From: DASYPP01 sp036006525
GTDB taxonomy: Bacteria; Gemmatimonadota; Gemmatimonadetes; Gemmatimonadales; GWC2-71-9
Assembly (NCBI GenBank): GCA_036006525.1
Contig: DASYPP010000040.1
Span: forward strand, 109,859 to 173,858
Reading direction: 5' to 3'
Length of the DNA stretch: 64,000 nt
Shown: in pieces, positions 17,146 through 25,876 of the stretch
Position numbering within the stretch: position 1 is the stretch's first letter
Layout: every line of letters starts with the position of its first letter
The notes under the pieces: generated by a model
What the model was told of the DNA's origin: nothing
Seen by the model: the letters and a program-made list of their open reading frames with translations, nothing else
The model's database searches: none
Program-made: the position numbers and the translations under genes

Positions 17146-18819
17146 ATGAGTTCACCCATCGGGATGGCCGAGTACTTTGCCATGGAGGCGGGCGAGTACC
17201 TCGACCGGCTGAATGCCCTGCTGGCCCATGACGCAACACCGGCTGCCGAGGAACTGGTGCGCTACTCCCGGGCGCTGCGCGGGAGCGCCCTCATGGCCAA
17301 CCAGCCGCTTATCGCCCGGGCCGCCGCGGGACTCGAGGCGATCGCCAAGGCCTTTCGCGAAGGCCGCCGCCCCTGGGACGCGGCGTTGGGCGAGCGGATC
17401 CAGAACGCCATCACTGAGAGCCGCAGCCTGGTGCGCACCGCCGGGAGTTGGGACGATGAAGCGATCGAACGGGCCGAACGGCTGGCCGCCGACCTGGAGT
17501 CGCTGGGTGGCGTGGCCTCTCCCGGACGGCCGCGCCAGACTCCGGCGCCCAGCGGCACACCCGGCACCGACTCCGGCGTCCGGGCCTTCGTCGCGCGCGA
17601 AGGCGCCCTCGCGGCGAGCGCCCTGGACCGGGCGGCGCGGGCCCTCCGCACCACACCCGATGGGCACGAGCCGCTCTATGCGGTACTCCGCCGGCTGCAG
17701 TCTCTGCGCGGACTCGCCGCGCTAACCGACCTGGCCCCGATGCCCGACATGCTGGAGAGTGTGGAGCGCGCCGTCGGCGAGTTGACTCGGATGTTCGCCC
17801 CTCCGCCCCAGGTGGCGGACGTGTTCGAGGCAGCCGCCCTGGCTCTGGCCCGGGCGGCCAAGGACGTCGCCGCCAACGGCCGGCCCTCGCCGGAAGCCGA
17901 AGAGCCGGAGCGTTTCGCCCGGCTGCTGCTGCGCGCCTTTGCCACCGAAGCCGACGTGGTGCCGATTGAGGCTCTGTTTGCCGATCCGGCGCACGGCATC
18001 GTCACGCCCGGCCGGGCACCGCGGGAGAGCGACCTGGGTACCGTCGAGCTGGTGAGCCTGGGCGAACGGCTCGCCGAGGTCGCCGACCAGTTGGATCGGG
18101 CCACCACCAGCGCCCTGCGCGACCTGCGGCTCTACGCGATGGTCGCCGCCCTGCGCCCGCTGGAAACCGCGACTGGGCTCCAGTTGCCGTCCAACACCAA
18201 CGGGTTCGCCGGCGCCGCGCGGGAACTGATCGCCGCGGGCGGAGTAGGCGGGATCGTCAAGGATTTCGCGGCCTGTATCAGGGACGCGGGCGGAGTCTTC
18301 CGCGGCCTGGCCCAGCCGGGAAACCTGATGCAGGCGGGCGAGGAACTCGATCAACTGTCGCAGCGGCTCCACCGGCTGGGCGCTCCGGTGTTCCGCCCGG
18401 TGCCGGTGAGCCATGTTGCCACCGAGCCGCCAGCCCCTCCGAAACCGCCGCTGGAACCGGTGGTCCCGATCGAAGACTTGCTGCTGCAACCGAGTGCTCC
18501 GATCGCGAAAGCGGAGCTTCCCGAGCCGCCCGGACTGGAAGGCAGTCTTCTCCGCTTCGCGAGACTGACCCGGGAGCGCGGCCGCGGGGAACCCTCGCTC
18601 GAAGCGTTCCTGGCCAGCACCGATGCCGAACCGGAACCGGAACCGATCGATGTCGTGGATATCGCCGAAATCTGCTATCACGGTCGGGCGGCGCTCGAAC
18701 GAGCGACCAGCCTGCGCCAGGAAGTCGACACCCTGCTCACCGGCGGTGGCGACCTGGCGCGGGTCCGCCCCTTGCTGGATGAACTGCTGGACCTGGTCGC
18801 CCTCGCGGCCGAAGCCTGA
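17146..18819 (+). CDS. CheA-like protein with degenerate Hpt domains lacking the phospho-accepting His
   Basis: 557 aa, mostly helical, cytoplasmic. Residues about 5-100 align with an Hpt domain, but the H-x-L-K-G core reads R42-A-L-R-G. A second copy (about 145-210) reads Q185-S-L-R-G. Helical bundles further on (about 300-390 and 520-557) may be further diverged copies. No kinase (HATPase), receiver or CheW domain is present. It cannot be a phospho-relay protein by the usual chemistry, and may act as a docking or regulatory module (inference). Its ATG is preceded by GAGG. Confidence 0.65.
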   Translation: MSSPIGMAEYFAMEAGEYLDRLNALLAHDATPAAEELVRYSRALRGSALMANQPLIARAAAGLEAIAKAFREGRRPWDAALGERIQNAITESRSLVRTAGSWDDEAIERAERLAADLESLGGVASPGRPRQTPAPSGTPGTDSGVRAFVAREGALAASALDRAARALRTTPDGHEPLYAVLRRLQSLRGLAALTDLAPMPDMLESVERAVGELTRMFAPPPQVADVFEAAALALARAAKDVAANGRPSPEAEEPERFARLLLRAFATEADVVPIEALFADPAHGIVTPGRAPRESDLGTVELVSLGERLAEVADQLDRATTSALRDLRLYAMVAALRPLETATGLQLPSNTNGFAGAARELIAAGGVGGIVKDFAACIRDAGGVFRGLAQPGNLMQAGEELDQLSQRLHRLGAPVFRPVPVSHVATEPPAPPKPPLEPVVPIEDLLLQPSAPIAKAELPEPPGLEGSLLRFARLTRERGRGEPSLEAFLASTDAEPEPEPIDVVDIAEICYHGRAALERATSLRQEVDTLLTGGGDLARVRPLLDELLDLVALAAEA

Positions 18820-18846
18820 CCCCTCTCTTCCTCGCGGAATCTCTGA

Positions 18847-19893
18847 TTGGCTGATTCTTCCCCATCAACTCCAGCGGTTCCCGGCTCCAATCACCGCTGG
18901 TGGCAGACTCTGCTTGCCGTCGCCATCTCCGCCGCATTCCTGTATTGGGCGCTCAAAGGAATTCATTTCAGCGAAGTGGTGGCCGAGCTCAAGCGGGTAA
19001 ACCTGCTGCCGCTGGTCGCCTGCGTGGCCATCGCGACCAGCACCTTCGTGCTTCGCATCTTCCGCTGGAGAATTCTGCTGCGCGCCGAAGACGGGGGCCC
19101 ACTTCCCCTTGGGGCCTTGTGGCACGCCATCGCCATCGGTTTCATGGCCAACAACGTGCTGCCCTTTCGCGCCGGAGAATTGCTCCGCAGTATCGCCATC
19201 ACCCGGCTGACCCGGACCCGGCTCACCTCCGCGATATCCTCGATCGCGGCGGAGCGGCTGTTCGACGGGATCGCCCTCGTCCTGATTCTCACCACCGGGC
19301 TCCTGCTCTCCGGCTTGCCGGCCTCGGCGGCAGTCAAGGGCGTGCGAGTCAGCCACATCGCCCTGATTGCCGGCGCCACGTTCGTGGCCGGGCTGGTCCT
19401 TGCCGGGCTGGTCGTGGCGTTCCCCAGGCCGGCGGAACGGCTGATTCTCAAGCTGGTACCCTTCAAGAAGCTGGCCGATCGCCTGGTCGCCATGATCGAG
19501 GGAGTCGTACACGGACTGTCGGTGGTGCGCTCACCGGTCCGGGTCATTGCCGTGCTGGCGTGGTCGGTCCTGATCTGGCTGGTCAGCGTCTCATCATTCT
19601 TCGTCGCCTTCAAGGCCTTCGGCATTCCGATCAACTTTGCCGGGGCCATGCTGATGCAGGGACTGCTGGCCTTCGCCATATCGGTGCCCACGGCGCCGGG
19701 GTTCGTCGGCGTATTCGAGGGAGCCATCAAGGCAACGTTGCTGCTCTATGGCCTCTCGGACAACGTCGCGGTCACCTACGCGCTGGTGTACCACGCGACC
19801 ACTTTCGTTCCCATCACCCTGTTGGGCGCCTACTCCCTCTTTCGCACCGGGCTGGGGCTCAAGAACCTGCGCCAGGAAGCCACCGCCGCCTGA
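18847..19893 (+). CDS. Lysylphosphatidylglycerol synthase-type flippase-like membrane protein
   Basis: 348 aa with about eight hydrophobic segments, matching the integral membrane domain found in MprF/AglD proteins (UPF0104 type). Seen: the N-terminal TM with ALKGIHFSEVV, LLRAEDGGPLPLGALWHAIAIGFMANNVLPFRAGE and SIAAERLFDGIALV, and a late VPTAPGFVGVFEGA segment. The family includes lipid-flippase and polyprenyl-glycosyl transport activities; the substrate is unknown here and no soluble synthase domain is attached. The start is TTG at 18847, with GGAA 8 bases before it. The stop overlaps the ispE ATG (TGATG), so the two genes are coupled. Confidence 0.75.
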   Translation: MADSSPSTPAVPGSNHRWWQTLLAVAISAAFLYWALKGIHFSEVVAELKRVNLLPLVACVAIATSTFVLRIFRWRILLRAEDGGPLPLGALWHAIAIGFMANNVLPFRAGELLRSIAITRLTRTRLTSAISSIAAERLFDGIALVLILTTGLLLSGLPASAAVKGVRVSHIALIAGATFVAGLVLAGLVVAFPRPAERLILKLVPFKKLADRLVAMIEGVVHGLSVVRSPVRVIAVLAWSVLIWLVSVSSFFVAFKAFGIPINFAGAMLMQGLLAFAISVPTAPGFVGVFEGAIKATLLLYGLSDNVAVTYALVYHATTFVPITLLGAYSLFRTGLGLKNLRQEATAA

Positions 19894-20780
19894 TGGCCGT
19901 CGTCCGGATCCACTCCCCCGCCAAGGTGAACCTCTTCCTCCGGATCCTCGCCCGGGAGGAGGATGGATTTCATGGTATCGAGACGTTGTTCTGCCGGATC
20001 GCACTAGCGGACGAGTTGGTGGCAGAGCGGCGGGATGGGAACGGGGTCACGATCGACACGACCGGTGCGGACCCGGGACCGGACGACCAGAACCTCGCCG
20101 TCCGCGCCGCTCACGCCGTCATCGAGGCAACCGGCCGGAAGTTCGGGGTGCACCTCACGCTCACCAAGCGGATACCGGTCCGGGCCGGGCTAGGTGGTGG
20201 CTCCAGCAATGCCGCCGCTTCCCTCCTCGCCGTCAACCACCTGGCCAACAATGCCGTTCCCCGCCACGAACTGCTTCAGTTCGGAGGCCGCTTGGGTAGC
20301 GATGTGCCTTTCTGCTTGAGCGGAGGTCCGATGGCGCTGGGATGGGGTCACGGCGAGCGTCTCGTGCGGCTTCCGCCATTGCCCGCAGCGCCCGCGCTGC
20401 TGCTCATTCCTCCCATCGGCGTCCCGACGGTGGACGCATATCGCTGGGTGGACCAGGCCCGGGCGGCGGGGCACTCGCGTGGTGCGGTCGCCCTGGACCT
20501 GGAGTCGTTGACCACTTGGGGGAGCATAGGCCGGATGGCCGGCAATGAGTTCGAATCCGTTGTATTCGGCCGCCACCCGGAGATCCGTGCGGCCTTTGAG
20601 GCACTGACGGCGACCCACCCGCTCCTCTGCCGGATGAGTGGATCGGGATCGGCGATCTTCGCGGTGTATCGGACCTCGGGGGAGCGGGACGATGCGGCGA
20701 TGATGCTGAGCCCACGGCTCGGCCAACGGATCCCCACCGAGACGCTGGCCCACGGGCCGACCGGTCCGGAGCCTTGTTAG
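19893..20780 (+). CDS. ispE: 4-diphosphocytidyl-2-C-methyl-D-erythritol kinase
   Basis: 295 aa, normal for IspE. It phosphorylates CDP-methylerythritol in the MEP isoprenoid pathway. GHMP-kinase motifs are present: SPAKVNLFLRI at the N-terminus, the ATP loop PVRAGLGGGSSNAAA, and the C-terminal MSGSGSAIFAVY. ATG 19893 overlaps the stop of the flippase-like gene. It opens a block conserved in many bacteria (ispE, tRNA-Gln, prs, rplY, pth, ychF). The hairpin at 20785-20808 follows at once. Confidence 0.95.
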   Translation: MAVVRIHSPAKVNLFLRILAREEDGFHGIETLFCRIALADELVAERRDGNGVTIDTTGADPGPDDQNLAVRAAHAVIEATGRKFGVHLTLTKRIPVRAGLGGGSSNAAASLLAVNHLANNAVPRHELLQFGGRLGSDVPFCLSGGPMALGWGHGERLVRLPPLPAAPALLLIPPIGVPTVDAYRWVDQARAAGHSRGAVALDLESLTTWGSIGRMAGNEFESVVFGRHPEIRAAFEALTATHPLLCRMSGSGSAIFAVYRTSGERDDAAMMLSPRLGQRIPTETLAHGPTGPEPC

Positions 20781-20784
20781 ATTC

Positions 20785-20808
20785 GTAGGTCGGGCCCCGT
20801 GCCCGACC
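20785..20808. terminator. GTAGGTCGGGC-type small hairpin after ispE
   Basis: The sequence GGTCGGGC, a 5-base loop, then GCCCGACC forms a perfect 8-bp stem 4 bases after the ispE stop. A second copy with the same GTAGGTCGGGC core lies after prs at 24571-24595. It is a REP-like intergenic repeat that may end or process the transcript before tRNA-Gln. Confidence 0.6.
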
Positions 20809-20814
20809 GACAAC

Positions 20815-20885
20815 TGGCCCTTCGTCCAATGGCAGGACAGCAGACTTTGGATCTGCGAATGGTGGTTCGAATCCACCAGGGCCAA
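20815..20885 (+). tRNA. tRNA-Gln (anticodon TTG)
   Basis: A complete 71-nt cloverleaf. The acceptor TGGCCCT pairs with AGGGCCA, the anticodon arm is GCAGA-CTTTGGA-TCTGC with anticodon TTG (reads CAA), and the T arm contains GTTCGAATC. The discriminator is A at 20885 and CCA is not encoded. Its position between ispE and prs is shared by other bacterial genomes. The regulator/hydrolase pair at 20977-23538 lies directly downstream. Confidence 0.95.
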
Positions 20886-20940
20886 TCAAAGGTCCCCCGG
20901 CTCGCCAATACTTTGGTCATTGCTTCATTATAGGCAGGAC

Positions 20941-20980
20941 TTGCTTTGATCCGGTTAATTGCATACTGTATACAGTATGC
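20941..20980 (+). promoter_or_regulatory. Perfect 20-bp palindrome over the GntR gene start, likely autoregulatory operator, with promoter
   Basis: GCATACTGTATACAGTATGC at 20961-20980 is a perfect inverted repeat centred on TGTATACA, the kind of site GntR/FadR-type dimers bind. It contains the putative -10 (TACTGT, 20965-20970) and the ATG of the regulator (20977). A -35-like TTGCTT lies at 20941-20946 with an 18-base spacer. Binding there would block transcription start, so autorepression is expected (inference). Confidence 0.65.
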
Positions 20981-21648
20981 ATAAGCCATTGCAACGACTC
21001 AATATCCCCGACGATGTCGTCAGCGAGCTCCGGCAGATGATTGTGAGCGGCGAACTCCCAGCCGGTGCTCGGATTAACGAGGTCCACCTGGCCCGGGAGC
21101 TGGGCGTAAGCCGCACCCCACTGCGCGAAGCCTTGAATCGACTCGCAACTGAAGGCGCGTTCACCAGCGTCCCCCGGATCGGCTACTTCGTCCTTCCCCT
21201 TTCCCTCGAAGAGTTCCGGCAGTTGTACAGCATCCGTCCCCTGCTCGACCCCGAGGCCCTGCGACTCGCTGGTCTTCCCTCTCCGGAACGGCTGAAGCGG
21301 CTCGAAGACATTAACCGGCAGATCACCGCATCCGCCGATGCCGACACGGTCATCGAGCTCGATGACCAATGGCACTTGGAGTTGATCGGGGCATGCCCCA
21401 ACCGGATCCTGATCGAGATGATCAAGCAGATCATCCGCCGGACTCGACGCTACGAGACCGCCCTGATGCGGGAGCAGAAGAACGTCCAGGTCGCTACCAA
21501 GACCCATGACCGGATCATCTCCGCCCTGAAACAAAAGAATCTGAATCTGGCGATCGACCTGCTTCGCCGAAACATGCAGACCGGGTCAGAACCCATTATC
21601 GAATGGCTGAAATCGCGGGAAACCGGTCAAACCGGGAAACCGCGGTAG
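20977..21648 (+). CDS. GntR-family transcriptional regulator (FadR/FCD subfamily)
   Basis: About 223 aa. The N-terminal winged helix-turn-helix reads DVVSELRQMIVSGELPAG, INEVHLARELGVSRTPLREALNRLATEG, the GntR signature. The C-terminal all-helical FCD domain (about 85-215) has Asp and His residues (DDQWHLELI, THDRIISAL) placed to bind a metal and a carboxylate ligand. ATG 20977 is preferred over the TTG at 20959 because the HTH starts right after it; there is no ribosome binding site, and the palindrome suggests a leaderless start. It probably controls the serine hydrolase gene downstream and itself. Confidence 0.85.
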   Translation: MHKPLQRLNIPDDVVSELRQMIVSGELPAGARINEVHLARELGVSRTPLREALNRLATEGAFTSVPRIGYFVLPLSLEEFRQLYSIRPLLDPEALRLAGLPSPERLKRLEDINRQITASADADTVIELDDQWHLELIGACPNRILIEMIKQIIRRTRRYETALMREQKNVQVATKTHDRIISALKQKNLNLAIDLLRRNMQTGSEPIIEWLKSRETGQTGKPR

Positions 21649-21759
21649 CTGCCACCTCATCCCTCGAATCGGCCAGTTGGTCACTCAACCTGCGGACGGC
21701 GGTTGAGACGATCGTAGAATAGCTCGAGAACCGAAAACACGGGAAACCGGGGAGGCTCT

Positions 21760-23538
21760 GTGCAGCGTTACGCGACAATTCTATTGGCCGTGGAACTCTC
21801 GCTGGGAGCTGGCTCCCTGGCCGCGCAGACCCAGCCAGCCGGGCCCGGCGACAAGTTGATCGGCGTCTGGGCATCGGAGAACGCGTTTGGGCCTGCCGTC
21901 CGCGGCGAGTTGACCATCAGTCGCCAGGCGGAGGGATGGAGCGCAACCATCAGTTCCCTGGAGGTCCCGGTACGACATCGGGGGGACAGCGTGAGCTTCG
22001 CTCTTCCGGGTAACTTCGGCAGCTTCCGCGGGACCCTGGTGCCCGGCGGCCGCACCATCCATGGCTGGTGGATCCAACCGCTCGGCGTCACCTTCAGCCA
22101 GCACTTCGCGACCCCTGTCGAGCTCCAATTGCTGCGCCCCGGTGCCTGGCGCGGGACGCTCGTCCCTCTCGATGACCGGTTCGATCTCTACCTGGCGATC
22201 TGGCGGCGGTCGGATGGAGTGCTGCTCGGCGCATTCCGCAATCCGCAATTCAACTCCCGGGGAGGCGCCTCCCAGTTCCGGATCGAGGTCGGAGAGGACT
22301 CGATCCGCTTCACCGCACCGCCCGACACCACGGAACCGCAGACCCGCTACAGCGCCAGCATCGACTCGGCTCAAGCTCAAATCACCATGATGTGGCCCTT
22401 CCTTGGCCGGGTCATCGTCCTGACCCCTCGCGACAGCGCGCAGGCAATGAGCCTGTTCCCCCGGGTACCGCCGGGTGCCACCTGGAAATACCGGCCACCG
22501 CAAGCCGAAGATGATGGCTGGCTGACCGGGCGCGCTTCGGCCTACGGGATGGACGAGTCGGCGCTCGAGCGAATGGTGCAGCGCATCGCGGATAGCACGA
22601 TGCTGGTCTCCCGCTCGCCGTTCATCCATTCGATCCTCATCGCCAGGCACGGGCACCTGGTCCTGGAGGAATACTTCATGGGATACGGGAGAGATACGCC
22701 CCACGATACCCGGTCCGCGGCCAAGACTTACGCCTCGGTGATGGTCGGCGCGGCGATGCTGCGCGGTGTTCCGATCGGCCCTGAGACCCGGCTCTATCCG
22801 CTGGTTGGATCACTGGGAGCCGGCGCGCCAACCGATCCCCGCCGCGACCGGATTACCCTCGCCCACCTGATGACGCATACCACCGGCCTCGCCTGCGACG
22901 ACAACCAGGACGACTCTCCGGGTAACGAGGGCGCGATGCAGCAACAGACCGCCCAGCCCGACTGGTGGCGGTACACTCTCAACCTGCCCATGAGCTTCGA
23001 ACCCGGCACTCACTACGCCTACTGCTCGGCAACCATGAGCCTGGTCGGCGCGGCGCTCACCGCGGCCACCCATACCTGGCTGCCCGAATACTTCGATCGC
23101 ACCGTCGCCCGGCCGCTCCAGTTCGGCCGATACTACTACAACCTCCAGCCCACCCTCGAGGGCTATCTGGGCGGCGGCCTCCAGGTCCGCCCGCGCGACC
23201 TGCTCAAGATCGGCCAGGTCTACGTGGCTGGTGGCCTCTGGAATGGCCGGCGCATCGTCAGCGCCGACTGGGTCCGCCGGTCCACTATGCAGCAGGTAGC
23301 CGACACCGCTCAAAGCCGGGATGGGTTTGCCTGGCATCGCGGCGTGGTCACCTCGGGCGGGCGATCCTTTCGCGAGTATGAGGCGAACGGGAACGGCGGA
23401 CAGTTTGTCATCGTGCTTCCCGAGCTCGACCTCGTGGTGACTTTCACCGCGGGCAACTACCAGGCGTACGGGGTTTGGGGCCGCTTTCGGGATGACCTGG
23501 TGGCCAACGTGATCATCCCTGCGATCAGGGATCGGTAA
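21760..23538 (+). CDS. Exported serine hydrolase, beta-lactamase class C / DD-peptidase fold
   Basis: 592 aa. A signal peptide ends near SLAA-Q (residue 23). An N-terminal beta-rich region (about 30-235) of unknown type is followed by a class C beta-lactamase-like domain (about 260-592). The nucleophile motif is S319-A-A-K322, and YCS (Y-x-S) and a late NGNGGQF loop stand where the second and third motifs belong. Family members hydrolyse esters, D-peptides or beta-lactams; the substrate is unknown. The GTG start has GGGGAGG just before it. It was inserted, with the GntR gene, between tRNA-Gln and prs. Confidence 0.8.
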   Translation: MQRYATILLAVELSLGAGSLAAQTQPAGPGDKLIGVWASENAFGPAVRGELTISRQAEGWSATISSLEVPVRHRGDSVSFALPGNFGSFRGTLVPGGRTIHGWWIQPLGVTFSQHFATPVELQLLRPGAWRGTLVPLDDRFDLYLAIWRRSDGVLLGAFRNPQFNSRGGASQFRIEVGEDSIRFTAPPDTTEPQTRYSASIDSAQAQITMMWPFLGRVIVLTPRDSAQAMSLFPRVPPGATWKYRPPQAEDDGWLTGRASAYGMDESALERMVQRIADSTMLVSRSPFIHSILIARHGHLVLEEYFMGYGRDTPHDTRSAAKTYASVMVGAAMLRGVPIGPETRLYPLVGSLGAGAPTDPRRDRITLAHLMTHTTGLACDDNQDDSPGNEGAMQQQTAQPDWWRYTLNLPMSFEPGTHYAYCSATMSLVGAALTAATHTWLPEYFDRTVARPLQFGRYYYNLQPTLEGYLGGGLQVRPRDLLKIGQVYVAGGLWNGRRIVSADWVRRSTMQQVADTAQSRDGFAWHRGVVTSGGRSFREYEANGNGGQFVIVLPELDLVVTFTAGNYQAYGVWGRFRDDLVANVIIPAIRDR

Positions 23539-23571
23539 CCTCAATTCTCAACCTTCACCACCCCAATCCAG

Positions 23572-23600
23572 TTGACTCTCCCCAGCCCCTAAAGTATTTT
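23572..23600 (+). promoter_or_regulatory. Sigma70-type promoter of prs
   Basis: TTGACT at 23572-23577, a 17-base spacer and TATTTT at 23595-23600. The start site should fall near 23607, only about 7 bases before the prs ATG, and no ribosome binding site is present, so prs is probably (nearly) leaderless. Confidence 0.65.
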
Positions 23601-23613
23601 CCCCGGCTCATTT

Positions 23614-24567
23614 ATGGCCGATCTGTCGCAGTCCCGAAGTCAGATGCTTCTGCTCAGCGGATCGGCCAATCGGGCCCTGGCTGAGGAGTTGGCGGCCCAT
23701 ATTGGTCAGCCGTTGTGCCGGGTGACCATCAAGCGGTTCGCGGACGGCGAAATTTTCGTCAAAATCGACGAGAACGTCCGAGGCCGCGATGTGTATATCG
23801 TGCAGTCCACCAACCCGCCGGCAGAGAACCTGATGGAGCTGTTGCTCCTGATGGATGCCGCCAAGCGGGCCAGTGCGGCGCGGGTGACGGCGGTCATCCC
23901 CTATTTCGGGTATGCCCGCCAGGATCGAAAGGACCAGCCCCGGGTTGCCATCAGCGCCAAGCTGATCGCAAACATGGTGTCGGTCGCCGGCGCGGACCGG
24001 GTGCTGGGGCTCGATTTTCACCAGCATCAGATGCAGGGGTTCTTTGACCTGCCGGTGGACCACCTGTACGCCGCGCCGGTGTTCGTAAACCACTTCCGCC
24101 AGATCGCATTGCACGATCCGGTCGTGGTGGCCCCGGACGTCGGCTCCGCCAAGATGGCCCGCGGCTTCGCCAAGCGGCTGAATGCCTCGCTCGCCATCAT
24201 CGACAAGCGGCGCCCCTCGGCCAATATCGCCGAAGTAGTGAACGTAGTGGGCGATGTCGAAGGCAAGGACTGTGTCATCCCGGACGACATGATCGACACC
24301 GGGGGCACGATGACCGAAGCTGTTCATGCCCTGAAGCGGCTGGGCGCCCGGGATGTCTACTGCTGCGCGACTCACGCGCTGTTGTCGGGGCCCGCCGTCG
24401 AGCGTTTCGTGGCGAGCCCGGTAAAGGAAGTGGTGGTCACCAACAGTATCGCGCTGCCGCCGGAGCGGCGGTTCGACCGGCTCAAGGTGCTCTCGGTCTC
24501 CGGGTTGCTGGCCAAGGCCATCGGCTACACCCACAGCGACCAGAGCGTGAGCGCATTGTTCGATTGA
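23614..24567 (+). CDS. prs: Ribose-phosphate pyrophosphokinase
   Basis: 317 aa, normal. It makes PRPP from ribose 5-phosphate and ATP for purine, pyrimidine, His, Trp and NAD synthesis. Seen: LLSGSANRALAEEL at the N-terminus, FADGEIFVKI, the ATP region IPYFGYARQDRKD, the LDFHQHQMQGFF divalent-metal segment and the PRPP loop DDMIDTGGT. The start has a promoter but no Shine-Dalgarno (see 23572-23600). The hairpin at 24571-24595 follows 3 bases after the stop. Confidence 0.96.
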   Translation: MADLSQSRSQMLLLSGSANRALAEELAAHIGQPLCRVTIKRFADGEIFVKIDENVRGRDVYIVQSTNPPAENLMELLLLMDAAKRASAARVTAVIPYFGYARQDRKDQPRVAISAKLIANMVSVAGADRVLGLDFHQHQMQGFFDLPVDHLYAAPVFVNHFRQIALHDPVVVAPDVGSAKMARGFAKRLNASLAIIDKRRPSANIAEVVNVVGDVEGKDCVIPDDMIDTGGTMTEAVHALKRLGARDVYCCATHALLSGPAVERFVASPVKEVVVTNSIALPPERRFDRLKVLSVSGLLAKAIGYTHSDQSVSALFD

Positions 24568-24570
24568 CAG

Positions 24571-24595
24571 GTAGGTCGGGCCTCCGTGCCCGACC
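24571..24595. terminator. GTAGGTCGGGC-type small hairpin after prs
   Basis: A perfect 8-bp stem (GGTCGGGC / GCCCGACC) around a 6-base loop, 3 bases after the prs stop. It is nearly identical to the copy after ispE (20785-20808). Confidence 0.6.
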
Positions 24596-24611
24596 ACAAC
24601 AAGGAACGCAC

Positions 24612-25280
24612 ATGGCAAATTCAGTTACTCTCGACGCCAAGACCCGCACCGCGACCGGCAAGGGCGCGGCGCGTACTCTCCGTCGTGAAGGCAAGGTTCC
24701 CGGCGTGATCTACGGCCACGGCCGCGAGCCGGAAGCCCTCGCCTTGGACGTCACCGCCCTCTCCAAGGCCCTGGTGTCGGTGCACGGCGCCACTATTATC
24801 GACGTGACGGTGGACGGCCGCGCCCCGGTCAAGGCGCTGATCCGCGAGCTCCAGCGTAACCCGGTGCGGCCCGGCGACGTGATCCACCTCGACCTGTACG
24901 AGGTCAAGGCCGACGAAAAGATCACGGTGGCGGTCCCGGTCCACCTGACCGGCATCCCGGACGGCGTCCGCAACTCGGGGGGCATCCTGGACCACTCGCT
25001 CCGGGAACTGAACGTCGAGGTGTACCCCGGCGACATCCCGGCCAGCATCGATATCGACGTCACCAACCTCACCATCGGTCACTCGATCTACGTGCGCGAC
25101 GTGACGGTCGAGAAGGTGAAGATCCTCAACGACCCCAATGTCCCGGTCTGCACGGTGGTTGCTCCGCGGGCCGAGGAAGTCGTGGCCCCGGTCGTGGGCG
25201 AGGAGGCTGTGGCGGTGGCCGAGCCGGAGCTGATCCGGAAGCCCAAGGACGAGGACGAGGAAGAGCCCGAAGGCAAGTAG
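24612..25280 (+). CDS. rplY: 50S ribosomal protein L25 (general stress protein Ctc form)
   Basis: 222 aa. The N-terminal 5S-rRNA-binding L25 domain (about 1-95) is followed by the TL5/CTC beta domain (about 96-190, with SLRELNVEVYPGDIPASIDIDV) and an acidic tail (DEDEEEPEG). The long form is common outside enterobacteria. AAGGAA lies 6 bases before the ATG. It sits between prs and pth as in many genomes. Confidence 0.95.
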   Translation: MANSVTLDAKTRTATGKGAARTLRREGKVPGVIYGHGREPEALALDVTALSKALVSVHGATIIDVTVDGRAPVKALIRELQRNPVRPGDVIHLDLYEVKADEKITVAVPVHLTGIPDGVRNSGGILDHSLRELNVEVYPGDIPASIDIDVTNLTIGHSIYVRDVTVEKVKILNDPNVPVCTVVAPRAEEVVAPVVGEEAVAVAEPELIRKPKDEDEEEPEGK

Positions 25281-25305
25281 GGTCGGGTTGCGCACGGCCA
25301 CTTCT

Positions 25306-25872
25306 ATGCGCGCGATTGTCGGGTTGGGGAATCCGGGCACCGAGTACGAGGGCACCCGGCATAACGCGGGGTTCCAGCTGGCTGATCACCTCGCCGCCCG
25401 CTGGCAGCTGCTCCCCTTCCGGCGGGCCCTTCAGGCCCGGGAGTGTCGTGGTCGCCTGGGCGAGCAGGACGTCCGGATCCTCAAGCCGCAGACCTACATG
25501 AACCGAAGCGGGGCCGCACTGGCTCCGCTTCGTTCGTTGACGGACTTCGATCCCAGCCGTGACCTGCTGATCCTGATCGACGATGTCGCCTTGCCGGTCG
25601 GGAAGTTCCGCCTTCGCGGGGCGGGTTCCGCCGGCGGCCACAACGGTCTGAAGAGCATCGAAGGGACCCTGCACCGCCAGGACTACGCTCGCCTGCGCAT
25701 CGGCGTCGGCCCCCGCCCCATGGATTACGACGACCTCGCCGATTTCGTCCTCGATCGCTTCCTCCGGGAAGAAATGGAGCAGATCGCGGCCCTGCACGAG
25801 CCAATGGCGGAGGCGGTTGAGGCGTGGGTGGAATTGGGGATCGAGAAAGCGATGAGCCTGCACAACAAGTGA
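25306..25872 (+). CDS. pth: Peptidyl-tRNA hydrolase
   Basis: 188 aa from ATG 25306. Pth frees tRNA from peptidyl-tRNA dropped by stalled ribosomes. Seen: IVGLGNPGTEYEGTRHNAGF with the catalytic His, the KPQTYMNRSG loop, DDVALPVGKFRLR with the catalytic Asp, and GSAGGHNGLKSI. The start is placed at the ATG because the family begins right at IVGLGNPG; a TTG at 25288, with an AGGG-like site before it, would add six residues. It is 25 bases after rplY. Confidence 0.94.
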   Translation: MRAIVGLGNPGTEYEGTRHNAGFQLADHLAARWQLLPFRRALQARECRGRLGEQDVRILKPQTYMNRSGAALAPLRSLTDFDPSRDLLILIDDVALPVGKFRLRGAGSAGGHNGLKSIEGTLHRQDYARLRIGVGPRPMDYDDLADFVLDRFLREEMEQIAALHEPMAEAVEAWVELGIEKAMSLHNK

Positions 25873-25876
25873 AGCG

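Noticed and set aside
20961..20980. Phage or integrase attachment site
   Set aside because: The palindrome is perfect and covers the start of a GntR gene, which fits an operator. No integrase gene or flanking direct repeat is visible.
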